The notes under the pieces are model-generated. The model was not told the DNA's origin, did not search any database, and was given only the letters and a program-made list of their open reading frames with translations. DNA of 64,000 nt from Mesorhizobium sp. (GTDB lineage Bacteria; Pseudomonadota; Alphaproteobacteria; Rhizobiales; Rhizobiaceae). Of this stretch, positions 1-8,817 are shown piece by piece; position 1 is the first letter of the stretch, and the number at the start of each line of letters is the position of its first letter. The DNA is taken from positions 1,302,001 through 1,366,000 of the forward strand of contig NZ_JAMLIG010000001.1 in the NCBI RefSeq assembly GCF_023954305.1, read 5' to 3'. Both the position numbers and the translations under genes were made by a program.

Positions 1-462
1 GGCAATCGCCCGCCGCCCTCGCCGGCCAACAAGCTGATCGGCGAGTATGTCGGTGCGATCGGCAGCGTCGAGCGCAGCGGGCCGCTCTTCATCGGCGGCA
101 AGTCGCTCGGCGGCCGCATGGCCTCGATGATCGCCGACAAGCAGTTCAAGGACGGTGTGATCGCCGGCCTCGTCTGCCTCGGCTACCCCTTCCATCCGCC
201 CGGCCAGCCCGAGAAGCTGCGAACCGACCATCTGGAAAATCTCGCCTGTCCGACCCTGATCTGCCAGGGCGAGCGCGACCCGTTCGGCACGCGGGAGGAG
301 GTCGCCTCCTACCCGCTGTCGCCGAAGATCGCGGTCGAATGGCTGACCGACGGCGACCACGACTTGAAGCCGCGCAAGGCCTCCGGCGCCACCTTCGACG
401 GCAATCTCGACATCGCGGCGAAGTCGGTGGCGGAATTCATTCAGAGGGCTTCGCATGGCTGA
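1..462 (+). CDS. alpha/beta hydrolase (KANL3/Tex30-like), 5' end outside window
   Basis: The reading frame is open from base 1 and ends at 460-462, so only the C-terminal 153 residues are present. A nucleophile elbow GGKSLGG (G-x-S-x-G) lies near the start of the visible part. A likely catalytic Asp sits in GERDPFG and a His in DGDHDLKP near the end, which together make an alpha/beta-hydrolase triad. The spacing and the DHDLKP ending fit the KANL3/Tex30 (dienelactone-hydrolase-like) family, whose bacterial substrates are unknown. The stop codon overlaps the start of moeB by 8 nt, so the two genes are probably co-transcribed. The family call is fairly sure. The substrate cannot be inferred. 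Confidence 0.8.
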   Translation, partial: GNRPPPSPANKLIGEYVGAIGSVERSGPLFIGGKSLGGRMASMIADKQFKDGVIAGLVCLGYPFHPPGQPEKLRTDHLENLACPTLICQGERDPFGTREEVASYPLSPKIAVEWLTDGDHDLKPRKASGATFDGNLDIAAKSVAEFIQRASHG

Positions 463-1222
463 CGCGACTCTCTCGGACCTCGAACTGGAGCGCTATGCCC
501 GCCACATCGTGCTGGCGGAAGTCGGCGGGCCGGGCCAGCAGAAGCTGAAGCGGGCGCGGGTGCTGGTGGTCGGTGCCGGCGGGCTGGGCGCACCTGTGCT
601 GCTCTATCTCGCCGCCGCCGGCGTCGGCACGCTCGGCATCGTCGACGACGACACCGTCTCGCTGTCCAACCTGCAGCGGCAGGTGATCCACGACACGGCG
701 GCGGTCGGCCGCACGAAAGTCGACAGCGCGGCCACGACGGTCGGGCGCATCAACCCGCATGTGGAGATCGAGCCGCATGTGCTCCGTCTCGACGCCGACA
801 ACGCGGAGGGCCTCGTCGCCGCTTATGACATCGTCATCGACGGGTCGGACAATTTCGACACCCGCTATGTGCTGGCGGACGCCTGCGCGGCGGCGCGAAA
901 GCCGCTCGTCTCGGGCGCCGTCGGCCGGTTCGACGGCTCGCTGACCGTACTGATCCCGTGGGAGCATGACGAAAAGGGCCGGCCGAACCCGACCTATCGC
1001 GACCTCTATCCCGAAGCGCCGCCGCCCGGCATGGTGCCGAGCTGCGCGGTGGCCGGCGTCGTCGGTGCGCTCACCGGCGTCATCGGCACGCTGCAGGCGA
1101 TGGAGGCGATCAAGCTCATCACCGGAGCCGGCGAGCCGCTCCTCGGGCGGCTCTTGCTCTACGATTCGCTCGGCGCCCGGTTCGACACGATCCGATACTC
1201 GGCATCAAAGGACGAGACATAG
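455..1222 (+). CDS. moeB: molybdopterin-synthase adenylyltransferase (MoeB/ThiF/HesA family)
   Basis: This 255-residue E1-like enzyme would adenylate the C-terminal glycine of a small sulfur carrier (MoaD or ThiS) for sulfur transfer. The ATP-binding loop GAGGLGAP lies near residue 33, followed by the nucleotide-binding stretch VDDDTVSLSNLQRQ. The conserved cysteine region is VPSCAVAGVVG. The two CxxC zinc pairs of E. coli MoeB are not present, and the C-terminus ends shortly after the conserved LLLYDSL segment. From memory this is usual for rhizobial homologues. The ATG overlaps the end of the hydrolase gene. MoeB and ThiF cannot be fully separated from sequence alone because no moaD or thiS gene is adjacent. 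Confidence 0.85.
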   Translation: MADATLSDLELERYARHIVLAEVGGPGQQKLKRARVLVVGAGGLGAPVLLYLAAAGVGTLGIVDDDTVSLSNLQRQVIHDTAAVGRTKVDSAATTVGRINPHVEIEPHVLRLDADNAEGLVAAYDIVIDGSDNFDTRYVLADACAAARKPLVSGAVGRFDGSLTVLIPWEHDEKGRPNPTYRDLYPEAPPPGMVPSCAVAGVVGALTGVIGTLQAMEAIKLITGAGEPLLGRLLLYDSLGARFDTIRYSASKDET

Positions 1223-1223
1223 T

Positions 1224-2483
1224 TTGGCACTCGCCCTCACCGACGAACAGCGTGCCATGGCGTCCGGCGAGCGGGGCGAAGGCGCCGCCATGGCGATGCG
1301 GATCGTGGCGAAGACGGCGGAGCTGCTCGGCGCGCCGCGGCTGATCCCGATCGCCTCGGCGCATATCGACGGCGCGCTCTATCACGGCGATTCCGGCACG
1401 CTGTTCGCCGAAAAGCTGGTCGATGGCGGCGCGAAAGTCGCAGTCCGTGCCACGCTGAACGTCGGCGCGCTCGACCTGACCGGCTGCTCCCGCGACCGCC
1501 TGCCCGGGCACGAGCGCGGCATGGCGCGGCGGATGATGGAGGCCTACCGCACGCTCGGCTGCGAGCCGAGCTGGACCTGCGCGCCCTACCAGGCGGGGCA
1601 TCGTCCGGCGCAGGGCACCGATGTCGCGTGGGGCGAATCCAACGCCGTCGTGTTCTGCAATTCGGTGCTCGGCGCGCGGACCAACCGTTACGGCGACTTC
1701 CTCGACATCGCCTGCGCGATCGCCGGACATGCGCCCGACTATGGCCTGCACCGTCCGGAGAGCCGCCGGGCGCGCTTCGTCTTCGACGTCTCGGCTCTCG
1801 CGCCCTCCTTCCTCGCCTCCGAAATCGCCTGGCCGGTGCTGGGCAGCCTCTACGGACGCGAGGCGGGCAACGATGTCGGCGTCGTGACAGGCGTCGCCCG
1901 CCATCCCGGCGAGGACGCGCTCAAAGCCTTCGGCGCGGCCGCGGCATCGTCAGGCGCCGTCGGGCTGTTCCACCTCGCGGGCGTCACGCCTGAAGCGCCC
2001 GATCTTTCGACGGCCCTGGGCGGCGAAGAACCGGAGCGGACGATCGTGGTGACGGCCGAAATGGCACGGAAGGCGCAGTTGCGGCTGAGCACCGCAGGGC
2101 CGGTCGATCGAATCGACGCGGTGGCGATCGGCAGTCCGCACCTGTCGCCGCGCGAGTTCGAGGAGCTGGCGCGGCTGATCGGCGGGCGCAGGCTCGCCGT
2201 CCCGTTCTATGCCTGCACCGGGCGCCACGCCCTCGCCCATCTCGACAAATGCGGATTGCGCAGGGGACTCGAGGCGTCCGGCGTGACGATCGTCGCCGAC
2301 ACCTGCGTCGTGGTCACGCCGATCATGGAGGAGATCGGCGGCGGCGTGCTGATGACAAATTCCGGCAAGTTCGCCCACTATGCGCCCGGCAATACCGGCT
2401 ATGCCGTCATCTACGGCTCGCTCGCCGACTGCGTCGAAAGCGCGGTCGCGGGCCGCCCGCTTCTTCCGGGCCTGACGGGATGA
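1224..2483 (+). CDS. aconitase X large (catalytic) subunit
   Basis: This 419-residue protein matches the aconitase X (AcnX) catalytic domain: it begins with LTDEQRAMASGERG and carries the conserved SAHIDGALYHGDSG, CAPYQ, NSVLGARTNRYGDF, DTCVVVTPIMEE and TNSGKFAHYAPG segments. Cysteines in these segments are the likely Fe-S or metal ligands. Characterised bacterial AcnX enzymes dehydrate cis-3-hydroxy-L-proline, and archaeal two-subunit forms dehydrate mevalonate 5-phosphate. Neither substrate is proven here. I chose TTG at 1224 because AAAGGACGAGA precedes it at good spacing and it keeps the conserved N-terminus; ATG 1257 would delete that part. The stop overlaps the small-subunit start (ATGA). 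Confidence 0.88.
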   Translation: MALALTDEQRAMASGERGEGAAMAMRIVAKTAELLGAPRLIPIASAHIDGALYHGDSGTLFAEKLVDGGAKVAVRATLNVGALDLTGCSRDRLPGHERGMARRMMEAYRTLGCEPSWTCAPYQAGHRPAQGTDVAWGESNAVVFCNSVLGARTNRYGDFLDIACAIAGHAPDYGLHRPESRRARFVFDVSALAPSFLASEIAWPVLGSLYGREAGNDVGVVTGVARHPGEDALKAFGAAAASSGAVGLFHLAGVTPEAPDLSTALGGEEPERTIVVTAEMARKAQLRLSTAGPVDRIDAVAIGSPHLSPREFEELARLIGGRRLAVPFYACTGRHALAHLDKCGLRRGLEASGVTIVADTCVVVTPIMEEIGGGVLMTNSGKFAHYAPGNTGYAVIYGSLADCVESAVAGRPLLPGLTG

Positions 2484-2902
2484 CCGCGCTTCAGGCCGAA
2501 ATCCTCGTCGCCGGACGCGCCGGGCACGGCGAGGCGCTGGTGCTCGACGAGCCGATCAGCTTCTGGGGCGGCGTCGATCCGAAGACCGGCCGCATCGCCG
2601 ATGTGCGTCATCCGCAGCATGGCGAATCGATCGCCGGCAAGGTGCTGTTCCTGCCCGGCACGATCGGTTCCTCGTCCGCGTCGGCGGTCCTGCTCGAACT
2701 CGTGCGCAACGGCCACGCGCCGGCCGCGCTGGTCATGCACGAACCCGACGCGATCCTGCTGCTGGGCCTGATCGTGGCAAAGGAGATGGGCTGGGAGACG
2801 CCGGTGGCGGTGCGGCTGGGGCGTCGCCGCTTCGATGACTGGCGCGGACGATCGGCCACGATCGACGCCGGCGGCACCGTCTCCATGTCGACTTCAGCCT
2901 GA
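2480..2902 (+). CDS. aconitase X small (swivel, DUF126) subunit
   Basis: This is a 140-residue swivel domain that completes the AcnX active site. It shows the DUF126 pattern: an early GxGxALVLDEPISFWGGVD segment, HPQHGESIAGKVLFLPG, then GSSSASAVLLEL with the conserved serine cluster, and a C-terminal beta strand. Its ATG at 2480 overlaps the large-subunit stop by 4 nt (ATGA), so translation is likely coupled and the two proteins probably form a heterodimer. In many bacteria the two domains are fused; here they are separate genes. No proline-racemase, pyrroline-carboxylate reductase or hydroxyproline transporter gene is nearby, which leaves the substrate open. Confidence 0.88.
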   Translation: MTALQAEILVAGRAGHGEALVLDEPISFWGGVDPKTGRIADVRHPQHGESIAGKVLFLPGTIGSSSASAVLLELVRNGHAPAALVMHEPDAILLLGLIVAKEMGWETPVAVRLGRRRFDDWRGRSATIDAGGTVSMSTSA

Positions 2903-3036
2903 GCAGCCCGCCCATCGACCCGGATCCTTGACGCCGATCAAGGCGGCGACAAGCCGCACGATGGATGGTCCGTCCGGCATTCGCGGCCAGGCCTTTTGCC
3001 CATCCGGCGAAGACGCAGGCCGATCAAGGAGACGGA

Positions 3037-3792
3037 ATGATGAACGACTTCAAGGGCAAGGTTGCGATCGTCACCGGCGGCGCGTCGGGGATCGGCGAGG
3101 CAATCGCGCGGGATCTGGCCAAAGGCGGCGCGAAGGTGATCGTCGCCGACCTGAACAAGGAGCACGCCGACAAGGTGGCCGCGGAGATCAAGGCTTCCGG
3201 CGGCACCGCCGTCGGCTTTGCCGCCGATATGGCCGATGCGCAGGCGGTCGAGCGGATGGTCGCGTTTGCCGTCGACACCTATGGAGCGCTGCATCTGGCG
3301 GTCAACAATGCCGGGATCGGCGGGCCGATCGCCCCCGTCGCCGACTACCCGCTGGACGGCTGGAAGTCGGTGATCGACATCAACCTGAACGGCGTCTTCT
3401 ACTGCCTCAAATACGAGATCGCGGCGATGCTGAAGTCCGGCGGCGGCGCGATCGTCAACATGGCCTCCATCCTGGGCTCGGTCGGCACGCCCGGTTCGAG
3501 CGCCTACGTGTCCGCCAAGCATGCGCTGCTCGGCCTGACGAAGACCGCGGCGCTCGAATATGCGCAGCAGGGCATCCGCGTCGTCGCCGTCGGTCCGGGC
3601 TATATCGACACGCCGCTTTTGTCGAACAATCTCGACGCGGAGACGCTCGGCCAGCTCGCCGGTCTCCATCCCGTCGGACGCATCGGCCGGTCTGAAGAAG
3701 TGTCGGCCCTGACGTGCTTCCTGCTGTCCGATGCCGCGAGTTTCATCACCGGCAGCTATCATCTGGTCGACGGCGGCTACACGGCGCATTAA
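3037..3792 (+). CDS. SDR-family NAD(P)-dependent oxidoreductase
   Basis: This 251-residue classical short-chain dehydrogenase has the cofactor motif TGGASGIG near residue 12, a DMAD-type adenine-ring contact, NNAG near residue 90, and the catalytic S/YxxxK in SSAYVSAKHA. The C-terminal GSYHLVDGGYTAH is typical of the family. An acidic residue after the second beta strand (VADLNKE) suggests NAD(H) preference, which is an inference. ATG 3037 follows AAGGAGACGGA; a longer in-frame start at 2965 would add residues unlike the family. It lies 134 nt after the AcnX genes and 24 nt before the P-type ATPase gene. The substrate is unknown. Confidence 0.85.
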   Translation: MMNDFKGKVAIVTGGASGIGEAIARDLAKGGAKVIVADLNKEHADKVAAEIKASGGTAVGFAADMADAQAVERMVAFAVDTYGALHLAVNNAGIGGPIAPVADYPLDGWKSVIDINLNGVFYCLKYEIAAMLKSGGGAIVNMASILGSVGTPGSSAYVSAKHALLGLTKTAALEYAQQGIRVVAVGPGYIDTPLLSNNLDAETLGQLAGLHPVGRIGRSEEVSALTCFLLSDAASFITGSYHLVDGGYTAH

Positions 3793-3816
3793 CGGTTCAG
3801 CCGAGGAAATGACCGG

Positions 3817-6552
3817 ATGAGCATCGCCGTGGCGGACAGCAACAATTCGACCTTGTCCGCCAGACCCACTTGGCATGCCGAGCCGCACCAGGCGGTCGTC
3901 GAGGCATTTGCCACCCACCTGGACGGGCTCGATACGGCTGAGGCGTCGAGCCGTCTCGCGAGCATCGGGCCGAACGAGCTTCCGGCGCCGCCCCGCGTCC
4001 ATCCGGTGCTGCGCTTCCTGCGCCAGTTCAACAACTCGCTGATCTACTTCCTGCTTGCGGCAGGCGTTGCGGCGGCCGTGCTGGAGCACATGGTCGACGC
4101 GGCCGTCATCGTCATCGTGGTCGTGGTCAACGCCCTGGTCGGCTTCGTCCAGGAAGGGCGCGCGGAGCGCGCGCTCGACGCGATCCGCGACATGATCGCG
4201 CCGCAGGCCACCGTGCTTCGGGACGGCGAGCGCCACGTCGTCGATGCGCGCGAGATCGTGCCGGGCGACATCGTCGCGGTCGAGGCCGGCGACAAGGTGC
4301 CGGCCGACATGCGCATCGTCCATGCATGCAGGCTGCTCGCCGACGAAGCGATCCTCACCGGAGAATCCGTGCCCGCCGAGAAGCGGGAGGAACCGGTGGC
4401 GGCGGACGCGCCACTCGGCGACCGCTTCTGCATGCTCTATTCGGGCACGCTGGTGGCCACCGGCCAGGCACTCGGCGTCGTCGTGGCGACGGGAGCCGGC
4501 ACCGAGATCGGCGGCATTTCGACGATGATCGGGCGCGTCAGGCCGCTTACCACGCCCCTCCTGCAGCAGATCGACAAGTTCGGCCGGCTGCTCACGTGGT
4601 TCGCGCTCGTTATCGCCGCGGCGGTCTTCGTCTTCGCCACACTGGTCCGCGCCTATCCCTGGGTCGACGCGCTCATGGTCGTCGTGGCGCTCGCCGTCGG
4701 CGTCGTCCCGGAAGGCCTGCCGGCCGTCATCACCATCACGCTGGCGGTGGGCGTCCAGCGCATGGCCGCCCGCAACGCGGTCGTGCGGCGCCTTCCCGCC
4801 GTCGAGACACTCGGCGCGACCTCGGTCATCTGCTCCGACAAGACCGGAACCCTGACGCGAAACGAAATGACCGCGCGCCGCATCGCCACCGTCTCCGGCG
4901 AATCGATCGTTTCCGGATCCGGCTATGCCCCCGAGGGATCGATCAGGATCGACGGCGCGAAGGCTCCGTCGGACGAGGCCCGCGACGGTCTCCTGCTCGC
5001 GGCCCTGCTGTGCAACGATGCCGAGATCGTCGAAAAGCACGGGCAGTGGAGCGTCGTCGGCGACCCGATGGAAGGCGCCCTCGTCACATTGGCCATCAAG
5101 GCGGGATTCCACGTCGAGACCGCGCGCGAACTCTGGAAACGTGTCGACGAGATTCCGTTCGACGCGCAGCATCGCTTCATGGCAACGCTCAACGAGAGCC
5201 CGTCCGGCGAGCGGCGCATCTTCGTCAAGGGCGCTCCCGAGCGGGTGATCGGAATGTGCGGCGCGCAGGCGCTGGACGGCCTGACGATGCCACTGGACCT
5301 CGAATACTGGATCGGCACGGTTGCCGAAGCCGCCGGCCGGGGCGAACGCGTCCTCGCTTTTGCGGCGAAGGAAGCCGGCGCGGATTCGGAAAGGTTGTCA
5401 TTCGAGGCGGTGGAGGCCGGAGACCTCGTCCTCCTCGGTGTCGTCGGACTGATCGATCCGCCGCGGGACGAAGCGATGGACGCCGTTGCTTCCTGCCGTT
5501 CGGCCGGCATCGCCATCAAGATGATCACCGGCGACCATGCCGGGACCGCGGCGACGATCGCCCGCCAGCTCATCATCGATGGCGACCCCGTCGCGGTCGA
5601 GGGGCGGGAGATCGATGCGATCACCGACGAGGCACTGCGAGAGGTCGTCTCGCGCGTCAGCGTGTTCGCCCGCACCACGCCCGAACACAAGATCAGGATC
5701 GTGCGCGCGCTGCAGGCCAACGGCCACATCGTTGCAATGACCGGCGACGGCGTCAACGATGCGCCGGCGCTGAAGCAGGCAGATGTCGGCGTCGCCATGG
5801 GGAGAAAGGGCACGGAAGCGGCCAAGGAGGCGGCCGAAATGGTGCTGGTCGACGACAATTTCGCCTCGATCGTCGCCGCGGTGCAGGAAGGACGGACGGT
5901 CTACGACAACATCCGCAAGGTCATCGCCTGGACGCTCCCCACCAATGGCGGAGAGATGCTGTGCGTCATCATCGCCATCGCGTTTGGCCTCGCCCTTCCG
6001 ATGACCGCCATTCAGATGCTCTGGATCAACCTGGTCCTCGAAGTCACGCTTGGACTCGTTCTGGCCTTCGAGCCCTCCGAACCAGACACCATGCGCCGGC
6101 CCCCACGCAAACGGGACGAACCCATCCTGTCCAGGTTCCTCGTCTGGCGGGTGGTGCTCGTGTCGCTGTTGTTCACCGCCGGCGTTTTCGTCATCTTCGA
6201 ATACGCGATACGGCAGGGGCTGGGGGAGGACGTCGCGCGCACGATGGTGGTCAACACGATCGTGGTGATGGAGATCTTCTACCTTTTCAATGTGCGCTAC
6301 ATGCACATGACCTCGTTCAGCCTGATCGGCGCCATGGGCACGCGCGCCGTGCTGCTGGCGATCGCCGCGGTCGTGACCGCCCAGCTGGCATTCACCTACG
6401 CGCCGTTCATGCAGGCACTGTTCGGGACCGCGCCGATCGCGCTGAAGGACGGATTGCCGATCATCGGGATCGGCATCCTGCTCATGGTGATCCTGGAAGT
6501 CGAGAAGGCCGCCATGCGCCGCTTCATGCCGCTGGTCCAGATCGCACCCTGA
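3817..6552 (+). CDS. P-type cation-transporting ATPase (P2-like)
   Basis: This is a 911-residue P2-type ATPase with an N-terminal cation-ATPase domain and about ten membrane segments. The dephosphorylation motif TGES is at residues 181-184, the phosphorylated Asp is D341 in SDKTGTLT, KGAPE lies in the nucleotide-binding domain, and TGDGVNDAPALKQAD begins at residue 642. Helix M4 carries PEGLP (residues 298-302), as in Ca2+ and Na+/K+ pumps. M6 reads WINLVLEVTLGL (N738, E742) and so differs from the NLVTD pattern of SERCA-type Ca2+ pumps. The ion is therefore uncertain (Ca2+, Mg2+, Na+ or K+). It starts 24 nt after the SDR gene and may share its transcript. Confidence 0.9.
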   Translation: MSIAVADSNNSTLSARPTWHAEPHQAVVEAFATHLDGLDTAEASSRLASIGPNELPAPPRVHPVLRFLRQFNNSLIYFLLAAGVAAAVLEHMVDAAVIVIVVVVNALVGFVQEGRAERALDAIRDMIAPQATVLRDGERHVVDAREIVPGDIVAVEAGDKVPADMRIVHACRLLADEAILTGESVPAEKREEPVAADAPLGDRFCMLYSGTLVATGQALGVVVATGAGTEIGGISTMIGRVRPLTTPLLQQIDKFGRLLTWFALVIAAAVFVFATLVRAYPWVDALMVVVALAVGVVPEGLPAVITITLAVGVQRMAARNAVVRRLPAVETLGATSVICSDKTGTLTRNEMTARRIATVSGESIVSGSGYAPEGSIRIDGAKAPSDEARDGLLLAALLCNDAEIVEKHGQWSVVGDPMEGALVTLAIKAGFHVETARELWKRVDEIPFDAQHRFMATLNESPSGERRIFVKGAPERVIGMCGAQALDGLTMPLDLEYWIGTVAEAAGRGERVLAFAAKEAGADSERLSFEAVEAGDLVLLGVVGLIDPPRDEAMDAVASCRSAGIAIKMITGDHAGTAATIARQLIIDGDPVAVEGREIDAITDEALREVVSRVSVFARTTPEHKIRIVRALQANGHIVAMTGDGVNDAPALKQADVGVAMGRKGTEAAKEAAEMVLVDDNFASIVAAVQEGRTVYDNIRKVIAWTLPTNGGEMLCVIIAIAFGLALPMTAIQMLWINLVLEVTLGLVLAFEPSEPDTMRRPPRKRDEPILSRFLVWRVVLVSLLFTAGVFVIFEYAIRQGLGEDVARTMVVNTIVVMEIFYLFNVRYMHMTSFSLIGAMGTRAVLLAIAAVVTAQLAFTYAPFMQALFGTAPIALKDGLPIIGIGILLMVILEVEKAAMRRFMPLVQIAP

Positions 6553-6565
6553 AGCGTGGCAGCGG

Positions 6566-7570
6566 TCAGCCCCTGGACGGCAGCACCCTGTCCGGCGGCC
6601 GGTGGCCGTCGAAGAAGGTGCGGATGTTGATGATCACCTTCTCGCCCATGTCGATGCGGCCTTCGAGCGTGGCCGAGCCCATGTGCGGCAGGATCACGAC
6701 CTTGCCTTTCTTGGCGAGTTTGACGAGCTTGGGGCTCACCGCCGGCTCATGGGCGAAGACGTCGAGGCCGGCGCCTGCAAGCTTCCCCTGCTCGATCATC
6801 TTGACCAGCGCGTCCTCGTCGACGATCTCGCCGCGGGCGATGTTCACGACATAGGCGGTGGGCTGCATCAGCGCCAACCGACGCGCCGACAGCAGGTGAT
6901 AGGTGGCAGGGGTCGAGGGGCAGTTGACGGAGACGATGTCCATCCGCGCCAGCATCTGGTCGAGGCTCTCCCAATAGGTTGCCTCGAGCTCTTCCTCGAC
7001 CGCGGGGGAAACGCGTTTGCGGTTGTGGTAGTGGATCGAAAGGCCGAAGGCCTTCGCCCGCCGGGCCACCGCGGTGCCGATGCGACCCATGCCGACGATG
7101 CCCAGACGTTTTCCCCAGATGCGTCGGCCGAGCATCCAGGTCGGCGACCAGCCCTGCCAGGATCCGGCCTCGCCCTGCAGGACGTTCGCGCCCTCGACGA
7201 GGCGGCGCGGCACCGCGAGCATTAGCGCCATGGTCATGTCCGCGGTGTCCTCGTTGAGGACGTTCGGCGTATTGGTGACGGTGATGCCCTGCTTCTGCGC
7301 CGCGGCGATGTCGATATTGTCGACGCCGTTGCCGAAATTGGCGATGAGCTTGAGGTTGGGGCCGGCCTGCGCGATCAGCGCCGCGTCGATACGGTCCGTC
7401 ACGGTCGGGACCAGCACGTCCGCTTCGCGGATCGCGGCGACCAGTTCGGGCTGGCTCATCGGGTGGTCGTCGAGGTTGAGCCGCGCGTCGAACAGCTCGC
7501 GCATCCGGGTTTCCACCGGATCGGGCAATTTGCGGGTGATGACGACGAGAGGCTTCTTCTTCCCCGGCAT
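6566..7570 (-). CDS. D-2-hydroxyacid dehydrogenase (glyoxylate/hydroxypyruvate reductase-like)
   Basis: This 334-residue enzyme of the D-isomer-specific 2-hydroxyacid dehydrogenase family would reduce 2-oxoacids such as glyoxylate with NAD(P)H. The substrate-binding half contains FGNGVDNID. The Rossmann half has LGIVGMGRIG followed by an HYHNRKR segment, whose basic residues suggest NADPH use. The catalytic Arg is in NIARGEIVDE, the Glu in FAHEPAV and the His in LPHMGSAT. Length is normal for GyaR-like enzymes. It converges with the P-type ATPase gene (14 nt between stops) and shows no operon partner. The exact 2-oxoacid is not determinable from sequence. Confidence 0.88.
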   Translation of the reverse strand: MPGKKKPLVVITRKLPDPVETRMRELFDARLNLDDHPMSQPELVAAIREADVLVPTVTDRIDAALIAQAGPNLKLIANFGNGVDNIDIAAAQKQGITVTNTPNVLNEDTADMTMALMLAVPRRLVEGANVLQGEAGSWQGWSPTWMLGRRIWGKRLGIVGMGRIGTAVARRAKAFGLSIHYHNRKRVSPAVEEELEATYWESLDQMLARMDIVSVNCPSTPATYHLLSARRLALMQPTAYVVNIARGEIVDEDALVKMIEQGKLAGAGLDVFAHEPAVSPKLVKLAKKGKVVILPHMGSATLEGRIDMGEKVIINIRTFFDGHRPPDRVLPSRG

Positions 7571-7741
7571 TATTTCCTCTTCGCGGGCGACATCCCGGGT
7601 CCTGTTGAGACCTCTTTAACCAAGACCGGCGACATTTGAAGCCGGCGTCCGCCCGGCCTCTCTCTAACAAGCCGCGCGGGGGATGACAAAGAAAAAGGCT
7701 GCGCGCGGGCACGCGGCGGCCTTCGGTGTCAGGAGTGGACC

Positions 7742-8299
7742 GTGTCGCGTTTTCTGTCGCTTCGGCTGGCTCTGTGCTTGGGGCTGGCGGGTTTCGCGTT
7801 CAATGCTGCTCCCGTCTCGCTGTCGATCGGCCAGGCGCACGCCCAGGCTGTCGGACCGAACAAGAGCGGCCTGCCGCTGCCCCGATTCGTCACCTTGAAG
7901 TCGGGACGGGTGAACCTGCGCATCGGGCCTGGCCGCAACTATCCGGTCGAGTGGATGTACCTGAAATCCGGACTGCCCGTCGAAGTCATTCAGGAGTTCG
8001 ACAATTGGCGGCGAGTGCGTGATTCCGAAGGCACGGAAGGCTGGATCAACCAGTCGCTGCTTTCGGGCAAGCGCAGCGGCATCGCGGCGCCCTGGTTCAA
8101 AGGCAAGGAGACAGCCGTGCCGATGCGCGCACAGCCGGCCGAGGACGCGCGGCTGGTGGCATCGATCGAACCCGGCGCCATGGGCGAAATTGAAACCTGC
8201 AACGGCACATGGTGCCGGATGCGTTTCGACAGCTACAAGGGTTGGGTGCCCCAGAACCTGCTCTGGGGCGCGTATCCGAACGAGACGATCGACGACTGA
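7742..8299 (+). CDS. exported SH3-domain protein
   Basis: This 185-residue protein begins with a signal peptide (hydrophobic core roughly residues 5-35, likely cleavage after AHA or AQA). Two bacterial SH3-like segments follow: the first around VNLRIGPGRNYPVEW to SEGTEGWINQSLL, the second from VPMRAQP to FDSYKGWVPQNLLWG. Such periplasmic proteins are thought to bind cell-wall or peptide ligands; no enzyme motif is visible. The start is a GTG at 7742, with the ribosome-binding region GTCAGGAGTGG just upstream. It stands alone, divergent from the dehydrogenase gene and convergent with irr. Confidence 0.82.
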   Translation: MSRFLSLRLALCLGLAGFAFNAAPVSLSIGQAHAQAVGPNKSGLPLPRFVTLKSGRVNLRIGPGRNYPVEWMYLKSGLPVEVIQEFDNWRRVRDSEGTEGWINQSLLSGKRSGIAAPWFKGKETAVPMRAQPAEDARLVASIEPGAMGEIETCNGTWCRMRFDSYKGWVPQNLLWGAYPNETIDD

Positions 8300-8317
8300 C
8301 GCTCGGCCAGGATGAGG

Positions 8318-8746
8318 TCAGCCCCGCTTGGGGCGAAGCCGGATGACTATGTCGATATTGGCGATTTCCATGCCGGGCGGCGGTTCCGGCACGTTGCCCA
8401 CCGTCACCGGACCCGCATCGATGTCGAGCACCTTGTTCTCGCCCTCGACGTAGAAATGGTGATGGTCCGACGTATTGGTGTCAAAATATGTTTTCGCCCC
8501 CTCGACCGCCAGGATGCGCAGCATTCCGGCATCGGTGAACTGGTGCAGCGTATTGTAGACAGTGGCCAGCGAGACCGCGACGCCTGCGCCTTGGGCTTCC
8601 TCGTGCAATTCCTCGGCCGTCAGGTGGCGATCGCCCTTGGCGAACAGCAGCGAGGCCAGCGAGATCCGCTGGCGCGTCGGGCGAAGGCCGGCGTCGCGCA
8701 CACGCGTCTCCACATCCCGTCCAGCGCTGTTGGTTGCCTTTTCCAT
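8318..8746 (-). CDS. irr: iron response regulator Irr (Fur family)
   Basis: This 142-residue Fur-family regulator has the Irr-type histidine cluster TSDHHHFY and a winged-helix domain including LRPTRQRISLASLLF and SLATVYNTLHQF. In rhizobia Irr controls haem synthesis and iron genes according to haem or iron status. The N-terminal GCPW haem-regulatory motif of the Bradyrhizobium protein is absent, so instability triggered by that motif is not expected; this matches Rhizobium-type Irr. It is divergent from fabA, an arrangement known in rhizobia. A sigma70-like promoter is proposed at 8818-8846. Confidence 0.92.
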   Translation of the reverse strand: MEKATNSAGRDVETRVRDAGLRPTRQRISLASLLFAKGDRHLTAEELHEEAQGAGVAVSLATVYNTLHQFTDAGMLRILAVEGAKTYFDTNTSDHHHFYVEGENKVLDIDAGPVTVGNVPEPPPGMEIANIDIVIRLRPKRG

Positions 8747-8817
8747 CTCGTTCCAATGTTCCGGATGCGCGGCCTACCGCTTGCCGCAAAGAGATTTCCG
8801 GTCATTACGTGATCCAG

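Noticed and set aside
2938..5172. 744-codon open frame on the minus strand
   Set aside because: It runs antisense through the SDR and ATPase genes. Its Asp/Arg/Gly/His-rich composition is typical of an antisense shadow.
4326..6854. 842-codon open frame overlapping the P-type ATPase gene
   Set aside because: It is a +2-frame shadow in G+C-rich sequence. The product is Arg/Gly-rich without motifs, while the overlapping 911-residue frame has every ATPase motif.
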